A DNA stretch of 64,000 nt from an uncultured Clostridia bacterium. GTDB lineage: Bacteria > Bacillota > Clostridia > UBA1381. The notes beneath the pieces were generated by a model. That model worked only from the letters and a program-made list of their open reading frames with translations, was not told where the DNA came from and did not search any database. Positions 1 through 9,280 of this stretch are shown here, piece by piece. Both the position numbers and the translations under genes were made by a program. The stretch spans positions 62,001-126,000 of the forward strand of contig CAKSSN010000004.1 in assembly GCA_934489015.1 (NCBI GenBank), in the 5' to 3' direction. How positions within the stretch are numbered: position 1 is the first letter of the stretch; every line of letters starts with the position of its first letter.

Positions 1-1308
1 GATGTCGGCTGGACGGTTATAGGTCTTGCGGCAGGTACATATTTAAACTGGCTTCTAACTTCAAGAAGACTGCGCCGCTACACACACATAGTTGACGCGA
101 TAACCATTCCGGAATTTTTCTCAAAGCGTTTTCATGACAAGAAAAACATTCTTTCGGCAATGGCGGCTGTAGTTATTATAATATTCTTTATTCCGTATAC
201 CGCTTCGGGCTTTGCTGCGTGCGGAAAGCTTTTCTCATCGCTTTTCGGAATAAACTATATGCTTGCAATGATTATTTCCGCAATAGTAATTGTCGGCTAC
301 ACGGCAATGGGCGGATTTCTTGCCGCTTCAATAACGGACTTTATACAAAGCATTATTATGACGGTGGCAATACTTGTCGTTTTGGCATTTGCAACCGCTT
401 CGGCAGGCGGAGTCGGCGCCGTTATGGAAAACGCAAAGGCGCTTCCGGGCTATCTGTCATTTACAAGCACGTATGCAGCAGATACGAACACGAGCGCACC
501 TTATAATCTTCTTCATATTATAACAACAGTTTCGTGGGGTCTCGGATATTTCGGTATGCCGCATATTCTTCTGAGATTTATGGCTATAAACGACGAAAAA
601 AATCTTAAGCTTTCGCGCCGCGTTGCTTCAATATGGGTTATAATTGCAATGGCAATTGCGGTAAGCATAGGAATTGTCGGCAAATCGCTCAGCCAAAACG
701 GAGTAATTGCAGCTCTGTCAAACGCTGATACGGAAACGGTTATTATAAAAATTGCCGATCTTCTTTCAAAGCACGGAATTGTTCCGGCACTTATGGCAGG
801 ACTTGTTCTTTCGGGAATACTCGCAAGCACAATGTCAACCGCAGATTCGCAGCTGCTTGCGGCATCCTCAAGCGCGTCGCAGAACATTCTTCAGGAAGCG
901 CTGCATAAAAAGCTTACCGAAAAGCAGAGTATGCTTGCAGCAAGAATAACGGTTATTATAATCTCTGTGCTTGGAATTTTCATAGCACGAAATCCGGAAA
1001 GCTCGATTTTCGGAATAGTATCATTTGCATGGGCGGGCTTCGGCGCAGGCTTCGGACCGATTGTTATATGCTCTCTTTTCTGGAAGCGTACAACTCTTCC
1101 GGGAGCAATATGCGGTATGGCAGCAGGCGGCATAATGGTATTTGTATGGAAATACCTCATAAAGCCGCTCGGCGGAGTATTCGGAGTTTATGAGCTTCTT
1201 CCGGCATTTATTGTGAGCATTGCCGCAATAATAATCGTAAGCCTTTTAACAAAGGCTCCGTCAAAGGAAATTGAAGCTGAATTTGAACACGCAAAATCAG
1301 GCAAATAA
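1..1308 (+). CDS. Sodium:solute symporter, SSS/PutP family (5' end missing)
   Basis: The reading frame is open from the first base of the window, so the start lies upstream; 435 residues are visible of a family that is usually near 490-500. The protein is almost entirely hydrophobic membrane segments. An early loop, VDAITIPEFFSKRF, matches the loop after the first helices of PutP-type symporters, and AWAGFGAGFGPIVI resembles a late conserved helix. SSS proteins couple sodium entry to import of proline, other amino acids, sugars or organic acids. PutP-like is the nearest recognisable type, but the substrate cannot be fixed from the sequence. A strong terminator follows directly, and the next gene is a GH20 hexosaminidase with its own promoter. 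Confidence 0.88.
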   Translation, partial: DVGWTVIGLAAGTYLNWLLTSRRLRRYTHIVDAITIPEFFSKRFHDKKNILSAMAAVVIIIFFIPYTASGFAACGKLFSSLFGINYMLAMIISAIVIVGYTAMGGFLAASITDFIQSIIMTVAILVVLAFATASAGGVGAVMENAKALPGYLSFTSTYAADTNTSAPYNLLHIITTVSWGLGYFGMPHILLRFMAINDEKNLKLSRRVASIWVIIAMAIAVSIGIVGKSLSQNGVIAALSNADTETVIIKIADLLSKHGIVPALMAGLVLSGILASTMSTADSQLLAASSSASQNILQEALHKKLTEKQSMLAARITVIIISVLGIFIARNPESSIFGIVSFAWAGFGAGFGPIVICSLFWKRTTLPGAICGMAAGGIMVFVWKYLIKPLGGVFGVYELLPAFIVSIAAIIIVSLLTKAPSKEIEAEFEHAKSGK

Positions 1309-1317
1309 AAGCTTTGG

Positions 1318-1353
1318 GGCTGTTTAAAGAGTCAACCGACTTTTTAAACAGCC
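1318..1353 (+). terminator. Rho-independent terminator of the symporter
   Basis: A 16-bp stem (1318-1333 with 1338-1353, one G-T wobble) encloses a 4-base loop and ends in a run of T. It starts nine bases after the symporter stop. Its arms are nearly the same as those of the terminator at 12381-12418. Confidence 0.92.
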
Positions 1354-1428
1354 TTTTTTATTTTCAGGGCAGAAATATTTTGCGTCCGAAAATTTTGCAC
1401 TCCATTTTTAAAAATTTCTTGTTATATA

Positions 1429-1457
1429 TTGACTTTTGAGAAAAGGTATGATATACT
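1429..1457 (+). promoter_or_regulatory. Sigma-A-type promoter of the GH20 gene
   Basis: TTGACT at 1429-1434 and TATACT at 1452-1457 are 17 bases apart, and a TG at 1449-1450 gives an extended -10. It lies 43 bases upstream of the chosen ATG. Confidence 0.8.
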
Positions 1458-1500
1458 TTAAGCGTTGACTTTTAAAAAATTTTTAAGGGGGGAAAAATGC

Positions 1501-3198
1501 ATGGTTAAACTGATACCAATGCCTAAAAAAATAGAAGAAACAGGCGGCGAATTTTTATTTAAAGCAATAAAGCCTGTTACATATAAAGACGATTTAAGAA
1601 TAGAAAAGGCGTTTTCGCACCTTATGCAGTCTGCCGACGGAGCGGAGGTTAATATTATAAAAAATGACGGTATGGGTGATGAAGAATACCGCCTTGAGCT
1701 TTCCGACAAAATAATAATAAATGCGAAAAGCGAAAGAGGAATTTTTTACGCCGTTCAGACGCTCCGCCAGCTTTTTGAAGAAACTTGTGTTCCCTGCTGC
1801 ATAATTGAGGACAAGCCGGATTTATCATATCGCGGATTTTACCATGACGTAACGCGCGGCAAAATCCCGACACTCGAAACCTTTAAAAAGCTTGTTGACA
1901 AATGCGCATATTTCAAACTAAACTCTCTGCAGCTTTACGTTGAGCATACATACGAATTTAAAGAATACAAGGATATAAAAGACGAAACGGGATATATGAC
2001 GGCTGAAGAAACAAAGGCAATAGACGATTACTGCTACGAAAACTTTATTGAGCTTGTTCCGTCGCTTTCAACCTTCGGCCATTTATACGAGCTTCTTAAT
2101 TTAAAGGAATATGAGCATCTGCGCGTTCTTAAGGACTACAAAAAGGAATGTACCTTCTGGCACGGCAGAATGATGCACCACACAATAGATCCGCGTCTTG
2201 ACGAAAGCTTTGAGGTTATAAAAAGCCTTATTGATCAATATCTGCCGCTTTTCCGCTCGGATAAATTCAATATCTGCTGCGATGAAACCTTTGACCTTGA
2301 CAACTGCGGACTGAGCAAAGAGGAAAGCGGAAAGCTTTACATTGAATTTGTACTGAAAATTATAAACTACGTAAAGTCAAAGGGCAAAACTCCTATGATG
2401 TGGGGCGATATTCTGCTTCAGCATCCGGAGGCTGCAAAGCTTCTGCCGGAGGATGTTATTCTGCTTAACTGGGACTATGATCCGTATACGGAGGATAAGC
2501 GCTTTGAGGTGCTCGAAAAGCTCGGCAGAAAACAGATTTCGTGTCCGGGCACAAGCTCATGGTATAATTTCTGCGAGATTATCGACAAGGCTGAAAAGAA
2601 CATTTGCAATATGGCATACATCGGCGCAAGACACGGAATTGAGGGTCTTTTAAACACCAATTGGGGAGATCACGGAAATGTGTGCAGTATAGAGCTTGCA
2701 ATGTATGGTCTTGCACTCGGAGCGGACGAGGCATGGACGCCGAGAGAAAAAGCAAGAGAGGATTTCGGCGACTGCGCAAACGCGCTTATATACAAGAGCA
2801 AAAACGGCTCCGATTTTGTAAGACGAATAGGCAGACTTTGCCAAAAGGTTTCATGGCGTGCACTCGTTCTTGAGTATTCCTATGACAAATACGGCGATAG
2901 ATTTAATTCTTCAATGCCGGAGGAAGAGGTAATCAGGCAAACCGTTAAGGAAGCATATGCGCTCAAAGCCGAAATTTCGGCGGATAACGACCTTGACAGC
3001 GCCTATAAAAAGGAAATGCTTATTGCCGTTGACGGAGAGCTTGTTATGTCAAAAATATTTGCAAAGCGCTTAAACGCCGATATAGACGTTGACATTGACT
3101 TTAACAAATGGCTTGATGCCTTTAAAAATGCATGGCTTGAAAAAAATCAGGTAAATGAGCTGCCAAAGCTCGAAAAGCTTTTAATGTACTTTAATTAA
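1501..3198 (+). CDS. GH20-family beta-N-acetylhexosaminidase, cytosolic
   Basis: 565 residues. The N-terminal part (about 1-110) looks like the small alpha/beta domain that precedes the GH20 barrel. The barrel begins around YRGFYHDVTRGKIPTLE. The GH20 Asp-Glu pair is seen as CDETFD at residues 260-265, with D261 and E262 the likely stabiliser and acid. These enzymes remove terminal N-acetylglucosamine or N-acetylgalactosamine by substrate-assisted catalysis. There is no signal peptide, so it should act on imported oligosaccharides. The ATG at 1501 is chosen because a GGGGGGA ribosome site sits just upstream; a TTG at 1465 in frame is unlikely because it lies within about ten bases of the -10 box. 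Exact substrate unknown. Confidence 0.85.
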   Translation: MVKLIPMPKKIEETGGEFLFKAIKPVTYKDDLRIEKAFSHLMQSADGAEVNIIKNDGMGDEEYRLELSDKIIINAKSERGIFYAVQTLRQLFEETCVPCCIIEDKPDLSYRGFYHDVTRGKIPTLETFKKLVDKCAYFKLNSLQLYVEHTYEFKEYKDIKDETGYMTAEETKAIDDYCYENFIELVPSLSTFGHLYELLNLKEYEHLRVLKDYKKECTFWHGRMMHHTIDPRLDESFEVIKSLIDQYLPLFRSDKFNICCDETFDLDNCGLSKEESGKLYIEFVLKIINYVKSKGKTPMMWGDILLQHPEAAKLLPEDVILLNWDYDPYTEDKRFEVLEKLGRKQISCPGTSSWYNFCEIIDKAEKNICNMAYIGARHGIEGLLNTNWGDHGNVCSIELAMYGLALGADEAWTPREKAREDFGDCANALIYKSKNGSDFVRRIGRLCQKVSWRALVLEYSYDKYGDRFNSSMPEEEVIRQTVKEAYALKAEISADNDLDSAYKKEMLIAVDGELVMSKIFAKRLNADIDVDIDFNKWLDAFKNAWLEKNQVNELPKLEKLLMYFN

Positions 3199-3205
3199 TG
3201 ATTGA

Positions 3206-3238
3206 AAAACATACCGCACGGCAAATGCGGTATGTTTT
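3206..3238 (+). terminator. Terminator after the GH20 gene
   Basis: A perfect 13-bp stem (3206-3218 with 3226-3238) with a 7-base loop, ending in T-rich sequence, eight bases after the stop codon. Confidence 0.9.
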
Positions 3239-3391
3239 TTGTTGTACAATAGTTTCAAATACCATAACAAAAAAATAAGCTTTGTATCAGTCACAAAATC
3301 GTATTGCGGTCAATGGTTTTCTCAAAGTATACATTCTTATTTTATAAAACGCCTCATTTAAGTTATAAATCAACAATTTTTTTCTTATTAC

Positions 3392-3420
3392 TTGAATTTC
3401 CCTTTAAAATCTGTTATAAT
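3392..3420 (+). promoter_or_regulatory. Promoter of the permease/ABC exporter operon
   Basis: TTGAAT at 3392-3397 and TATAAT at 3415-3420 with a 17-base spacer, 33 bases upstream of the ATG at 3454. The rest of the gap from 3239 is AT-rich and shows nothing else I can name. Confidence 0.75.
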
Positions 3421-3453
3421 AATTTAAGCACATTAATATGAAACGGTGATAAA

Positions 3454-4362
3454 ATGAATATTTACAAGAACAATTACATTTCCGCACTTTTAGCAATTTT
3501 TTGCTGCCTGTTATGGGGCAGCGCATTTGCCACAATCAAGGTTGGCTACGAGCTTTTTGAAATAAGCGGCACAGGCTCTCAGATTTTGTTTGCCGGGCTC
3601 AGATTTATAATTGCCGGTATTCTCGTTATTTCAACAATATGCATAAAAAACAAAAAGCTTATGTATCCTAAGCGTAGGTCGCTTGCAATGGTATGCAAAA
3701 TATCGCTTTGCCAGACGTTTCTCCAGTACATATTTTTTTATGTCGGGCTCGCCGGAACAACCGCCGTTAAGGCTTCGCTTTTAGACGGCTCAAGCGTATT
3801 TTTCTCAATAATCATATCCGGCTTGATTTTCCGCATGGAGCGTCTGACGGCGAAAAAGATTATTGCCTGCGTTATAGGCTTTTCGGGAATTATTCTGCTT
3901 AACCTGGACGGCTTGTCCTTTGACATTAATACGGGCGATGTAATGCTGCTTATTTCGGCGGTTGCTTATGCAATGTCGTCCGTGCTTATAAAAAGATACT
4001 CGCAATATGAAAATCCTGTTGTAATAAGCGGTTATCAGTTTATTATGGGCGGCGCGGCTCTTTGCGCTGTAGGGCTTATGCTTGGCGGCAGAATAACTGT
4101 AGTGTCGCTAAAGGGAATATGCGTTTTAGTATATCTCGCATTTATATCGGCTGCGGCTTATTCGCTCTGGGGACTGCTTTTGAAGCATAATCCGGTATCG
4201 AAAATTACGATATACAGCTTTACGATACAAATTTTCGGAGTTGTTATTTCAAGCGTTGTGCTGACGGAAGCAATAAATACCTCGCCGATTATTTACCTTG
4301 TTTCGCTGATTTTGATATGCGGCGGAATATATATCCTGAACAGAAAAGGCAATGAAGAATAG
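3454..4362 (+). CDS. DMT-superfamily (EamA) permease
   Basis: 302 residues with about ten hydrophobic segments in two EamA repeats. The first begins with LLWGSAFATIKVG, a common start of this family; the second starts near LLISAVAYAMSSVLIKRYSQ. Members export or import small metabolites such as amino acids and nucleotide derivatives, and the substrate here is unknown. The ribosome site (GGTGAT) is weak but close to the ATG. The stop is nine bases before the first ABC exporter gene, so the three genes are probably one operon. Confidence 0.86.
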   Translation: MNIYKNNYISALLAIFCCLLWGSAFATIKVGYELFEISGTGSQILFAGLRFIIAGILVISTICIKNKKLMYPKRRSLAMVCKISLCQTFLQYIFFYVGLAGTTAVKASLLDGSSVFFSIIISGLIFRMERLTAKKIIACVIGFSGIILLNLDGLSFDINTGDVMLLISAVAYAMSSVLIKRYSQYENPVVISGYQFIMGGAALCAVGLMLGGRITVVSLKGICVLVYLAFISAAAYSLWGLLLKHNPVSKITIYSFTIQIFGVVISSVVLTEAINTSPIIYLVSLILICGGIYILNRKGNEE

Positions 4363-4371
4363 AGGAGCAAT

Positions 4372-6093
4372 ATGAAATATCTTTTACCATACTTTAAAAA
4401 ATACAAGCTCGAAAGCATTTTAGCACCGCTTTTTAAAATGCTCGAAGCAATGTTTGACTTGATTGTGCCGATGGTTGTTGCGAAAATTATAAATATCGGC
4501 ATAGCGGGCGGCGACAGGAAATATATCATATCGCACTTTCTTATACTTATTGCAATGGCTGTTTTCGGGCTTTTATGCAGCGCGGTTGCGCAGTTTTTTG
4601 CGGCAAAGGCAGCTGTAGGAACAGCTTCCTCTTTAAGATACAGACTTCTCGGTCATATACAGTCGCTCGGCTTCAAAGAGCTTGACAAAACGGGAATATC
4701 TACGCTTATCACGCGTATGACCGCTGATGTAAACCAGGTTCAAAACGGTCTTAATATGTTTCTGAGGCTTTTTCTGAGAAGTCCGTTTATCGTTTTCGGG
4801 GCAATGATAATGGCGTTTTCGATTAACTTTAAAATTGCGCTTATATTTGCCGCCGCAATTGTAATACTTTTCATAATCGTTTTCGGAATAATGTTTATAA
4901 CAAAACCGATGTATAAAAGTCAGCAGGCAAAGCTTGACGCCGTTACATCATCAACGCGCGAAAACCTTACCGGTGTGCGCGTTATACGCGCCTTTTCAAA
5001 GGAAGCGGACGAATATGAGCATTTTAAGAAAATCAACTCCGCGCTTGAAAAAATTCAGCTGAGGGTAGGAAAAATAAGCGCGCTTATGAATCCGCTAACA
5101 TACGTTGTTATAAACGGCGGAATAATACTGATTTTATGGCTCGGCGCGCAAAGCGTAAACAGCGGTCTACTCCTGTCGGGAGATATAATCGCGCTTGTTA
5201 ATTATATATCTCAGATTTTAGTCGAGCTTGTAAAGCTTGCAAACCTGATTGTGCTGCTCGGCCGCGCGGTTGTAAGCATGGGAAGAATAGGACAGATTTT
5301 CGATATTCCCCCGTCAATGAGCTTCGGCAGCGTGAGCGAGGGAGAAGCTACCGACGAAATTGTGAGATTTGACAACGTAAGCCTTAAATACAGCGAGGGT
5401 GCGGAAAATGCGCTTTATAACATAAGCTTTACGGCGAAAAAGGGACAGACTATAGGCATAGTAGGCTCAACCGGAAGCGGAAAAACATCACTTGTAAACC
5501 TTATATCAAGGTTTTATGACGCGTCTGACGGCGAAATATACTTTATGGGAATACCGATTAAGAAGTGGGACAAAAAAGCTCTGAGGAGCAAAATCGCTTC
5601 GGTTATGCAAAGAGTTCAGCTCTTTTCGGGAACAATAAGGAGCAATCTGCAATACGGAAAGCCGGACGCGACAGATGACGAAATGCTTGAAGCGCTTGAA
5701 ACTGCGCAGGCAGCCGACTTTGTAAAGGAAAAGGACGGTATGCTCGACGCAATAGTTGAGCAGGGCGGACGGAATTTTTCGGGCGGTCAAAGACAAAGGC
5801 TTTCAATCGCCAGAGCCGTTATCGCAAAGCCCGAAATTTTAATCCTCGACGACAGCTCCTCCGCGCTTGACTACGCAACCGACGCCGCACTTCGCCGCGC
5901 ACTGAAAAAGCTTTCGGATAAAACAACGGTGTTTATAGTCAGCCAGAGAACCTCCTCAATAGCGCACGCGGATAAAATTCTTGTGCTTGACGACGGTCAC
6001 CTTGTCGGAGAGGGTACGCACGGCGAGCTTTTAAAGGACTGCGCCGTTTACAGAGAAATTCATGAAAGTACGTCAAAAAAGGAGAGCGAATAA
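4372..6093 (+). CDS. Heterodimeric ABC exporter, subunit 1 (degenerate ATPase site)
   Basis: 573 residues: six transmembrane helices (about 1-310) then a nucleotide-binding domain. Walker A is GSTGSGKTS and the signature is FSGGQRQRLS. Walker B reads LILDDSSSALD, with Asp where the catalytic Glu normally stands. In asymmetric exporters such as BmrCD, LmrCD and TM287/288 one half carries exactly this change and pairs with a half that keeps Glu. The next gene supplies that partner. The last codons run into the ribosome site of the partner, two bases away. Likely exports drugs, lipids or peptides; the cargo is not visible. Confidence 0.9.
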   Translation: MKYLLPYFKKYKLESILAPLFKMLEAMFDLIVPMVVAKIINIGIAGGDRKYIISHFLILIAMAVFGLLCSAVAQFFAAKAAVGTASSLRYRLLGHIQSLGFKELDKTGISTLITRMTADVNQVQNGLNMFLRLFLRSPFIVFGAMIMAFSINFKIALIFAAAIVILFIIVFGIMFITKPMYKSQQAKLDAVTSSTRENLTGVRVIRAFSKEADEYEHFKKINSALEKIQLRVGKISALMNPLTYVVINGGIILILWLGAQSVNSGLLLSGDIIALVNYISQILVELVKLANLIVLLGRAVVSMGRIGQIFDIPPSMSFGSVSEGEATDEIVRFDNVSLKYSEGAENALYNISFTAKKGQTIGIVGSTGSGKTSLVNLISRFYDASDGEIYFMGIPIKKWDKKALRSKIASVMQRVQLFSGTIRSNLQYGKPDATDDEMLEALETAQAADFVKEKDGMLDAIVEQGGRNFSGGQRQRLSIARAVIAKPEILILDDSSSALDYATDAALRRALKKLSDKTTVFIVSQRTSSIAHADKILVLDDGHLVGEGTHGELLKDCAVYREIHESTSKKESE

Positions 6094-6094
6094 A

Positions 6095-7828
6095 ATGAAA
6101 AATGTTCAGCTCAGGCGCATTGCCGCATATGTACGGCCCTACGGATTTTTTGCGGCTGTAAGCTTTATAAGCGCCGCCGTTTCGGCTGTTGCAGGGCTTT
6201 TGATACCTATTTTCAGCGGTAAGGCGATTGATTTTATAACCGAAAAAGGCATGGTAGAATTTTCGGGCGTTATGAAATATGCGTCATACATTGCACTTGT
6301 CGCGCTTTGCGCCGCTGTTTTTCAGCAGCTTATGGCAGTATGCAACAACAAAATAACCTACGGAATATCAAAAAGACTCAGAAATGAAGCGTCGGAAAAA
6401 ATTCACCGTCTGCCGCTTTCATATCTTGACTCTCACCCGTCGGGTGATATTTTAAGCCGCATAATAACCGATATAGACACCTTTGCCGACGGTATGCTAA
6501 TGGGCTTTACGCAGCTTTTTACCGGCATTATAACAATTATCGGAACGCTTTGGGTAATGCTGATGTACAACAAGCTTATAACGCTTATAGTATTTGTTCT
6601 GACACCGTTTTCGCTGCTTACAGCTTCCTTTATATCAAAGCGGACAAGGCGCTATTTTACCGAACAGGCAAGAGTTCGCGGAGAGGAAACGGCGCTTATA
6701 AACGAAATTATTGACGGACAAAAGGTCATATACGCATATTCGCACGAGGACGAAACGCTCAGCGAATTTGAAAAGGTAAACGAAAGGCTGAAAAAAGCGT
6801 CCTTTAACGCAACATTTTTTTCGAGCCTTACAAATCCGAGCACAAGACTTGTAAACAATCTTGTTTATGCCGGCGTAACTCTTGCAAGCGCACTGTTTTC
6901 CGTCGGCGGCGGAATAACAATCGGTCAGCTCAGCGTATTTTTAAGCTACGCAAGCCAATATGCAAAGCCGTTTAACGAAATAAGCGGCGTTATAACGGAG
7001 CTTCAAAACGCATTTGCTTCAATCAGCCGCGTTTTTGAGCTTTTGGACGAAGCAGAAGAAATTCCCGACAAAGCGGACGCGCGCACGCTCGAAAACGCCG
7101 GAAGCGTTGAGCTCAAAAACATATCGTTCGGCTACACACCCGAAAAAATGCTTTTGAAGAATATATCACTCTCCGTAAATCGCGGACAGCGAGTTGCAAT
7201 TGTCGGACCTACGGGCTGCGGGAAAACAACGCTTATCAATCTGCTTATGAGATTTTATCACGTAAACAGCGGCGAAATATGCGTTGACGGAATTAATATA
7301 GAAAACGTAACCAAAAAATCGCTTCGCCGCAACTATGCAATGGTACTTCAGGACACATGGCTCAAAAACGCCACCGTAAGAGAAAACATAGCCTACGGGA
7401 AGCCCGACGCGACAATTGAGGAAATAGTAAACGCGGCAAAATCGGCGCACGCGGACTCCTTTATCCGCCGCCTTCCGGGCGGCTATGATACCGTCATAAA
7501 CGAAAACGGCGACGGCATTTCGCAGGGGCAAAAGCAGCTTTTATGCATAGCAAGGGCAATGCTTTGTCTGCCGCCAATGCTTATTCTCGATGAAGCCACA
7601 TCATCAATCGATACACGAACGGAAATTAAAATACAGTCCGCCTTTTCAAAAATGATGAACGGCAGAACAAGCTTTATAGTCGCTCACAGACTTTCAACCA
7701 TACGCGAAGCGGATATAATTCTTGTTATGAAGGACGGAAACATTATAGAAAAGGGCAGCCACGAGGAGCTTTTAAAGGAAGGCGGCTTTTATTCAAAGCT
7801 GTACAACAGTCAATTTGCCGCTGTCTGA
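6095..7828 (+). CDS. Heterodimeric ABC exporter, subunit 2 (catalytic Glu present)
   Basis: 577 residues from the ATG at 6095, which follows a good AGGAG ribosome site; a start further upstream at 6062 would overlap the previous gene and lacks such a site. Transmembrane domain about 1-320, then ATPase with Walker A GPTGCGKTT and Walker B LILDEATSSID. The signature motif is altered (ISQGQKQLL instead of LSGGQ). Together with the Asp in subunit 1 this places one degenerate and one working ATP site in the dimer, a known layout for this subclass. Followed by a bidirectional terminator. Confidence 0.9.
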   Translation: MKNVQLRRIAAYVRPYGFFAAVSFISAAVSAVAGLLIPIFSGKAIDFITEKGMVEFSGVMKYASYIALVALCAAVFQQLMAVCNNKITYGISKRLRNEASEKIHRLPLSYLDSHPSGDILSRIITDIDTFADGMLMGFTQLFTGIITIIGTLWVMLMYNKLITLIVFVLTPFSLLTASFISKRTRRYFTEQARVRGEETALINEIIDGQKVIYAYSHEDETLSEFEKVNERLKKASFNATFFSSLTNPSTRLVNNLVYAGVTLASALFSVGGGITIGQLSVFLSYASQYAKPFNEISGVITELQNAFASISRVFELLDEAEEIPDKADARTLENAGSVELKNISFGYTPEKMLLKNISLSVNRGQRVAIVGPTGCGKTTLINLLMRFYHVNSGEICVDGINIENVTKKSLRRNYAMVLQDTWLKNATVRENIAYGKPDATIEEIVNAAKSAHADSFIRRLPGGYDTVINENGDGISQGQKQLLCIARAMLCLPPMLILDEATSSIDTRTEIKIQSAFSKMMNGRTSFIVAHRLSTIREADIILVMKDGNIIEKGSHEELLKEGGFYSKLYNSQFAAV

Positions 7829-7889
7829 CAAAAGAGCCTTTGGATTTCTCGTAAAAAGCTTTTTCTTATCAGCTTCGAAATGAACAAAA

Positions 7890-7927
7890 GCTGCATGGCA
7901 AAAGTCAATCGACATTTGCCATGCAGC
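7890..7927. terminator. Bidirectional terminator between exporter and trehalase
   Basis: Perfect 13-bp stem (7890-7902 with 7915-7927) with T-rich sequence on the plus side and TTTTG on the minus side, placed between two convergent genes. Confidence 0.85.
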
Positions 7928-7944
7928 ACTTTTTATGCTTTTCT

Positions 7945-9147
7945 TTATTTTCTTTCCAAAAGGTTTTTCGAGTAAATATAAACCCCTGCGCTCCAGCCAA
8001 GCATTGGCGGCATTTCATATTCGTTTTTAACATTTATGTTTCCGTCAACCACATTATATTTTTCCCACAGATTTCCCGTTTCGTCAAAAACCTTTTCCGC
8101 CAAATCAACATACTTTTTCGCAATTCTTTTTGCAATATCGTCATAGCCGTAATTTAAAAAGCCCTTTATTACGATAAACTGCAGGCAAGCCCAGCCGTTG
8201 GGATAGCCCCACTGATAGTCAATTCCGTCATTTTGCTTTTCGCACGTGCAAACGCCGTATTTTTCTTCAAGCAATCCGAGCTTATCCGCAAGAGCCCTTG
8301 CCTGCTCCTTAGTTGCCGCTCCCGCATAAAGCGGGAAATATGATGCGGCAGAGAAAACCGAGCTTTTTGTATTCTTTGCAAAATTATAATCGAGGAAAAT
8401 TCCGTCATCGGTGAGCATATATTTATTCATAGCTTCAAGTCTTTTTTCGGCGCGCTCTTTCCAGCTGTTTTCCCTGCCGAGAATTTCGGCAAAGTATGCC
8501 ATGTTATTTTCAAAGCCGTAGAGCAGGCTGTTTAAATCAACCTGAACATAATTATACGCCTCAAACTCCCAGCGGGGATTCATATCCCAGCCGCTTTCGC
8601 ACATTGCATGGCTGTGACGTGCAATTTCAAGCTCCGTTTTATCCTCATAGCCGGAAGCAATTCTGTTTTTAAATTCGTTTACGTAAACGCTCGCTTTTTC
8701 TGTCAGGGTGATATTTCCGTAATGACTAAGGCCTATAGGAAGCCCTCTCTTTTCCGTCCAGAACTTATATTCCGTTTCAAGAACGCTGTAAGCGCCCGAA
8801 AGCCACGCTTCATCCTTATAATATTCGTAAACGTCCTTAACCATTTCCGAAAGAAACGGCGGCTGCGAACGATTCAGAAAAAACGTTCTGTTTCCGTTCG
8901 GCATAAAGCCGTATTTATTTACAAGATAAAGCATATTATCGGTGTTGCTTTTCGCAAGCTCTGCTCTGCCGCTTTGCAGCAGACCCACATTTGTGAAATA
9001 TGTATCCCAGTAATAAAGCTCGTTAAAGTGTCCTGCCGACGGAATTGTGTATTTATACGGAAGCCCGATCAGGCTGCCGCTGCTTTCTCTGTTTTCCTTA
9101 ATACACTTTTCCCAGTTTTCGTCAAGATATTTTTCGATTTTCCCCAT
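7945..9147 (-). CDS. GH37 trehalase-family glycosidase
   Basis: 400 residues, shorter than E. coli TreA/TreF (about 550). The family signature near the N-terminus is present as GHFNELYYWDTYF (from residue 39), and the second signature as DYQWGYPNGWA. By comparison with TreA the catalytic acid would be D188 in ESGWDMNPRW and the base E362 in LWEKYNV, both present. The enzyme should hydrolyse alpha,alpha-trehalose to two glucoses; related short bacterial members may act on other alpha-glucosides or mannosides. No signal peptide, so cytosolic. It is a single-gene unit with its own promoter and terminators on both sides, and no trehalose transporter or regulator lies next to it. Confidence 0.85.
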   Translation of the reverse strand: MGKIEKYLDENWEKCIKENRESSGSLIGLPYKYTIPSAGHFNELYYWDTYFTNVGLLQSGRAELAKSNTDNMLYLVNKYGFMPNGNRTFFLNRSQPPFLSEMVKDVYEYYKDEAWLSGAYSVLETEYKFWTEKRGLPIGLSHYGNITLTEKASVYVNEFKNRIASGYEDKTELEIARHSHAMCESGWDMNPRWEFEAYNYVQVDLNSLLYGFENNMAYFAEILGRENSWKERAEKRLEAMNKYMLTDDGIFLDYNFAKNTKSSVFSAASYFPLYAGAATKEQARALADKLGLLEEKYGVCTCEKQNDGIDYQWGYPNGWACLQFIVIKGFLNYGYDDIAKRIAKKYVDLAEKVFDETGNLWEKYNVVDGNINVKNEYEMPPMLGWSAGVYIYSKNLLERK

Positions 9148-9176
9148 AGAAATTCTCCTTTCACTCTTCTGATGTA

Positions 9177-9206
9177 ATTATACTACATTTTGCCTTAAAA
9201 AGTCAA
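9177..9206 (-). promoter_or_regulatory. Promoter of the trehalase gene
   Basis: On the minus strand TTGACT (9206-9201) and TATAAT (9182-9177) with an 18-base spacer, 29 bases from the ATG. Confidence 0.75.
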
Positions 9207-9241
9207 TACTTAAAAAAGGCAAAAAGGCATCATTAATGAAA

Positions 9242-9271
9242 CAGACCGAAGGCTTTTAAAGCTTCGGTCTG
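9242..9271 (-). terminator. Terminator of yajC
   Basis: Perfect 10-bp stem (9242-9251 with 9262-9271) nine bases past the yajC stop; the downstream T-run on the minus strand is short (TTTC). Confidence 0.7.
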
Positions 9272-9280
9272 CTGCTTTAT

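Noticed and set aside
8608..9177. Long open frame opposite the trehalase gene
   Set aside because: It lies fully antisense to a well-supported GH37 gene, has no family match and no ribosome site; a by-product of codon use.
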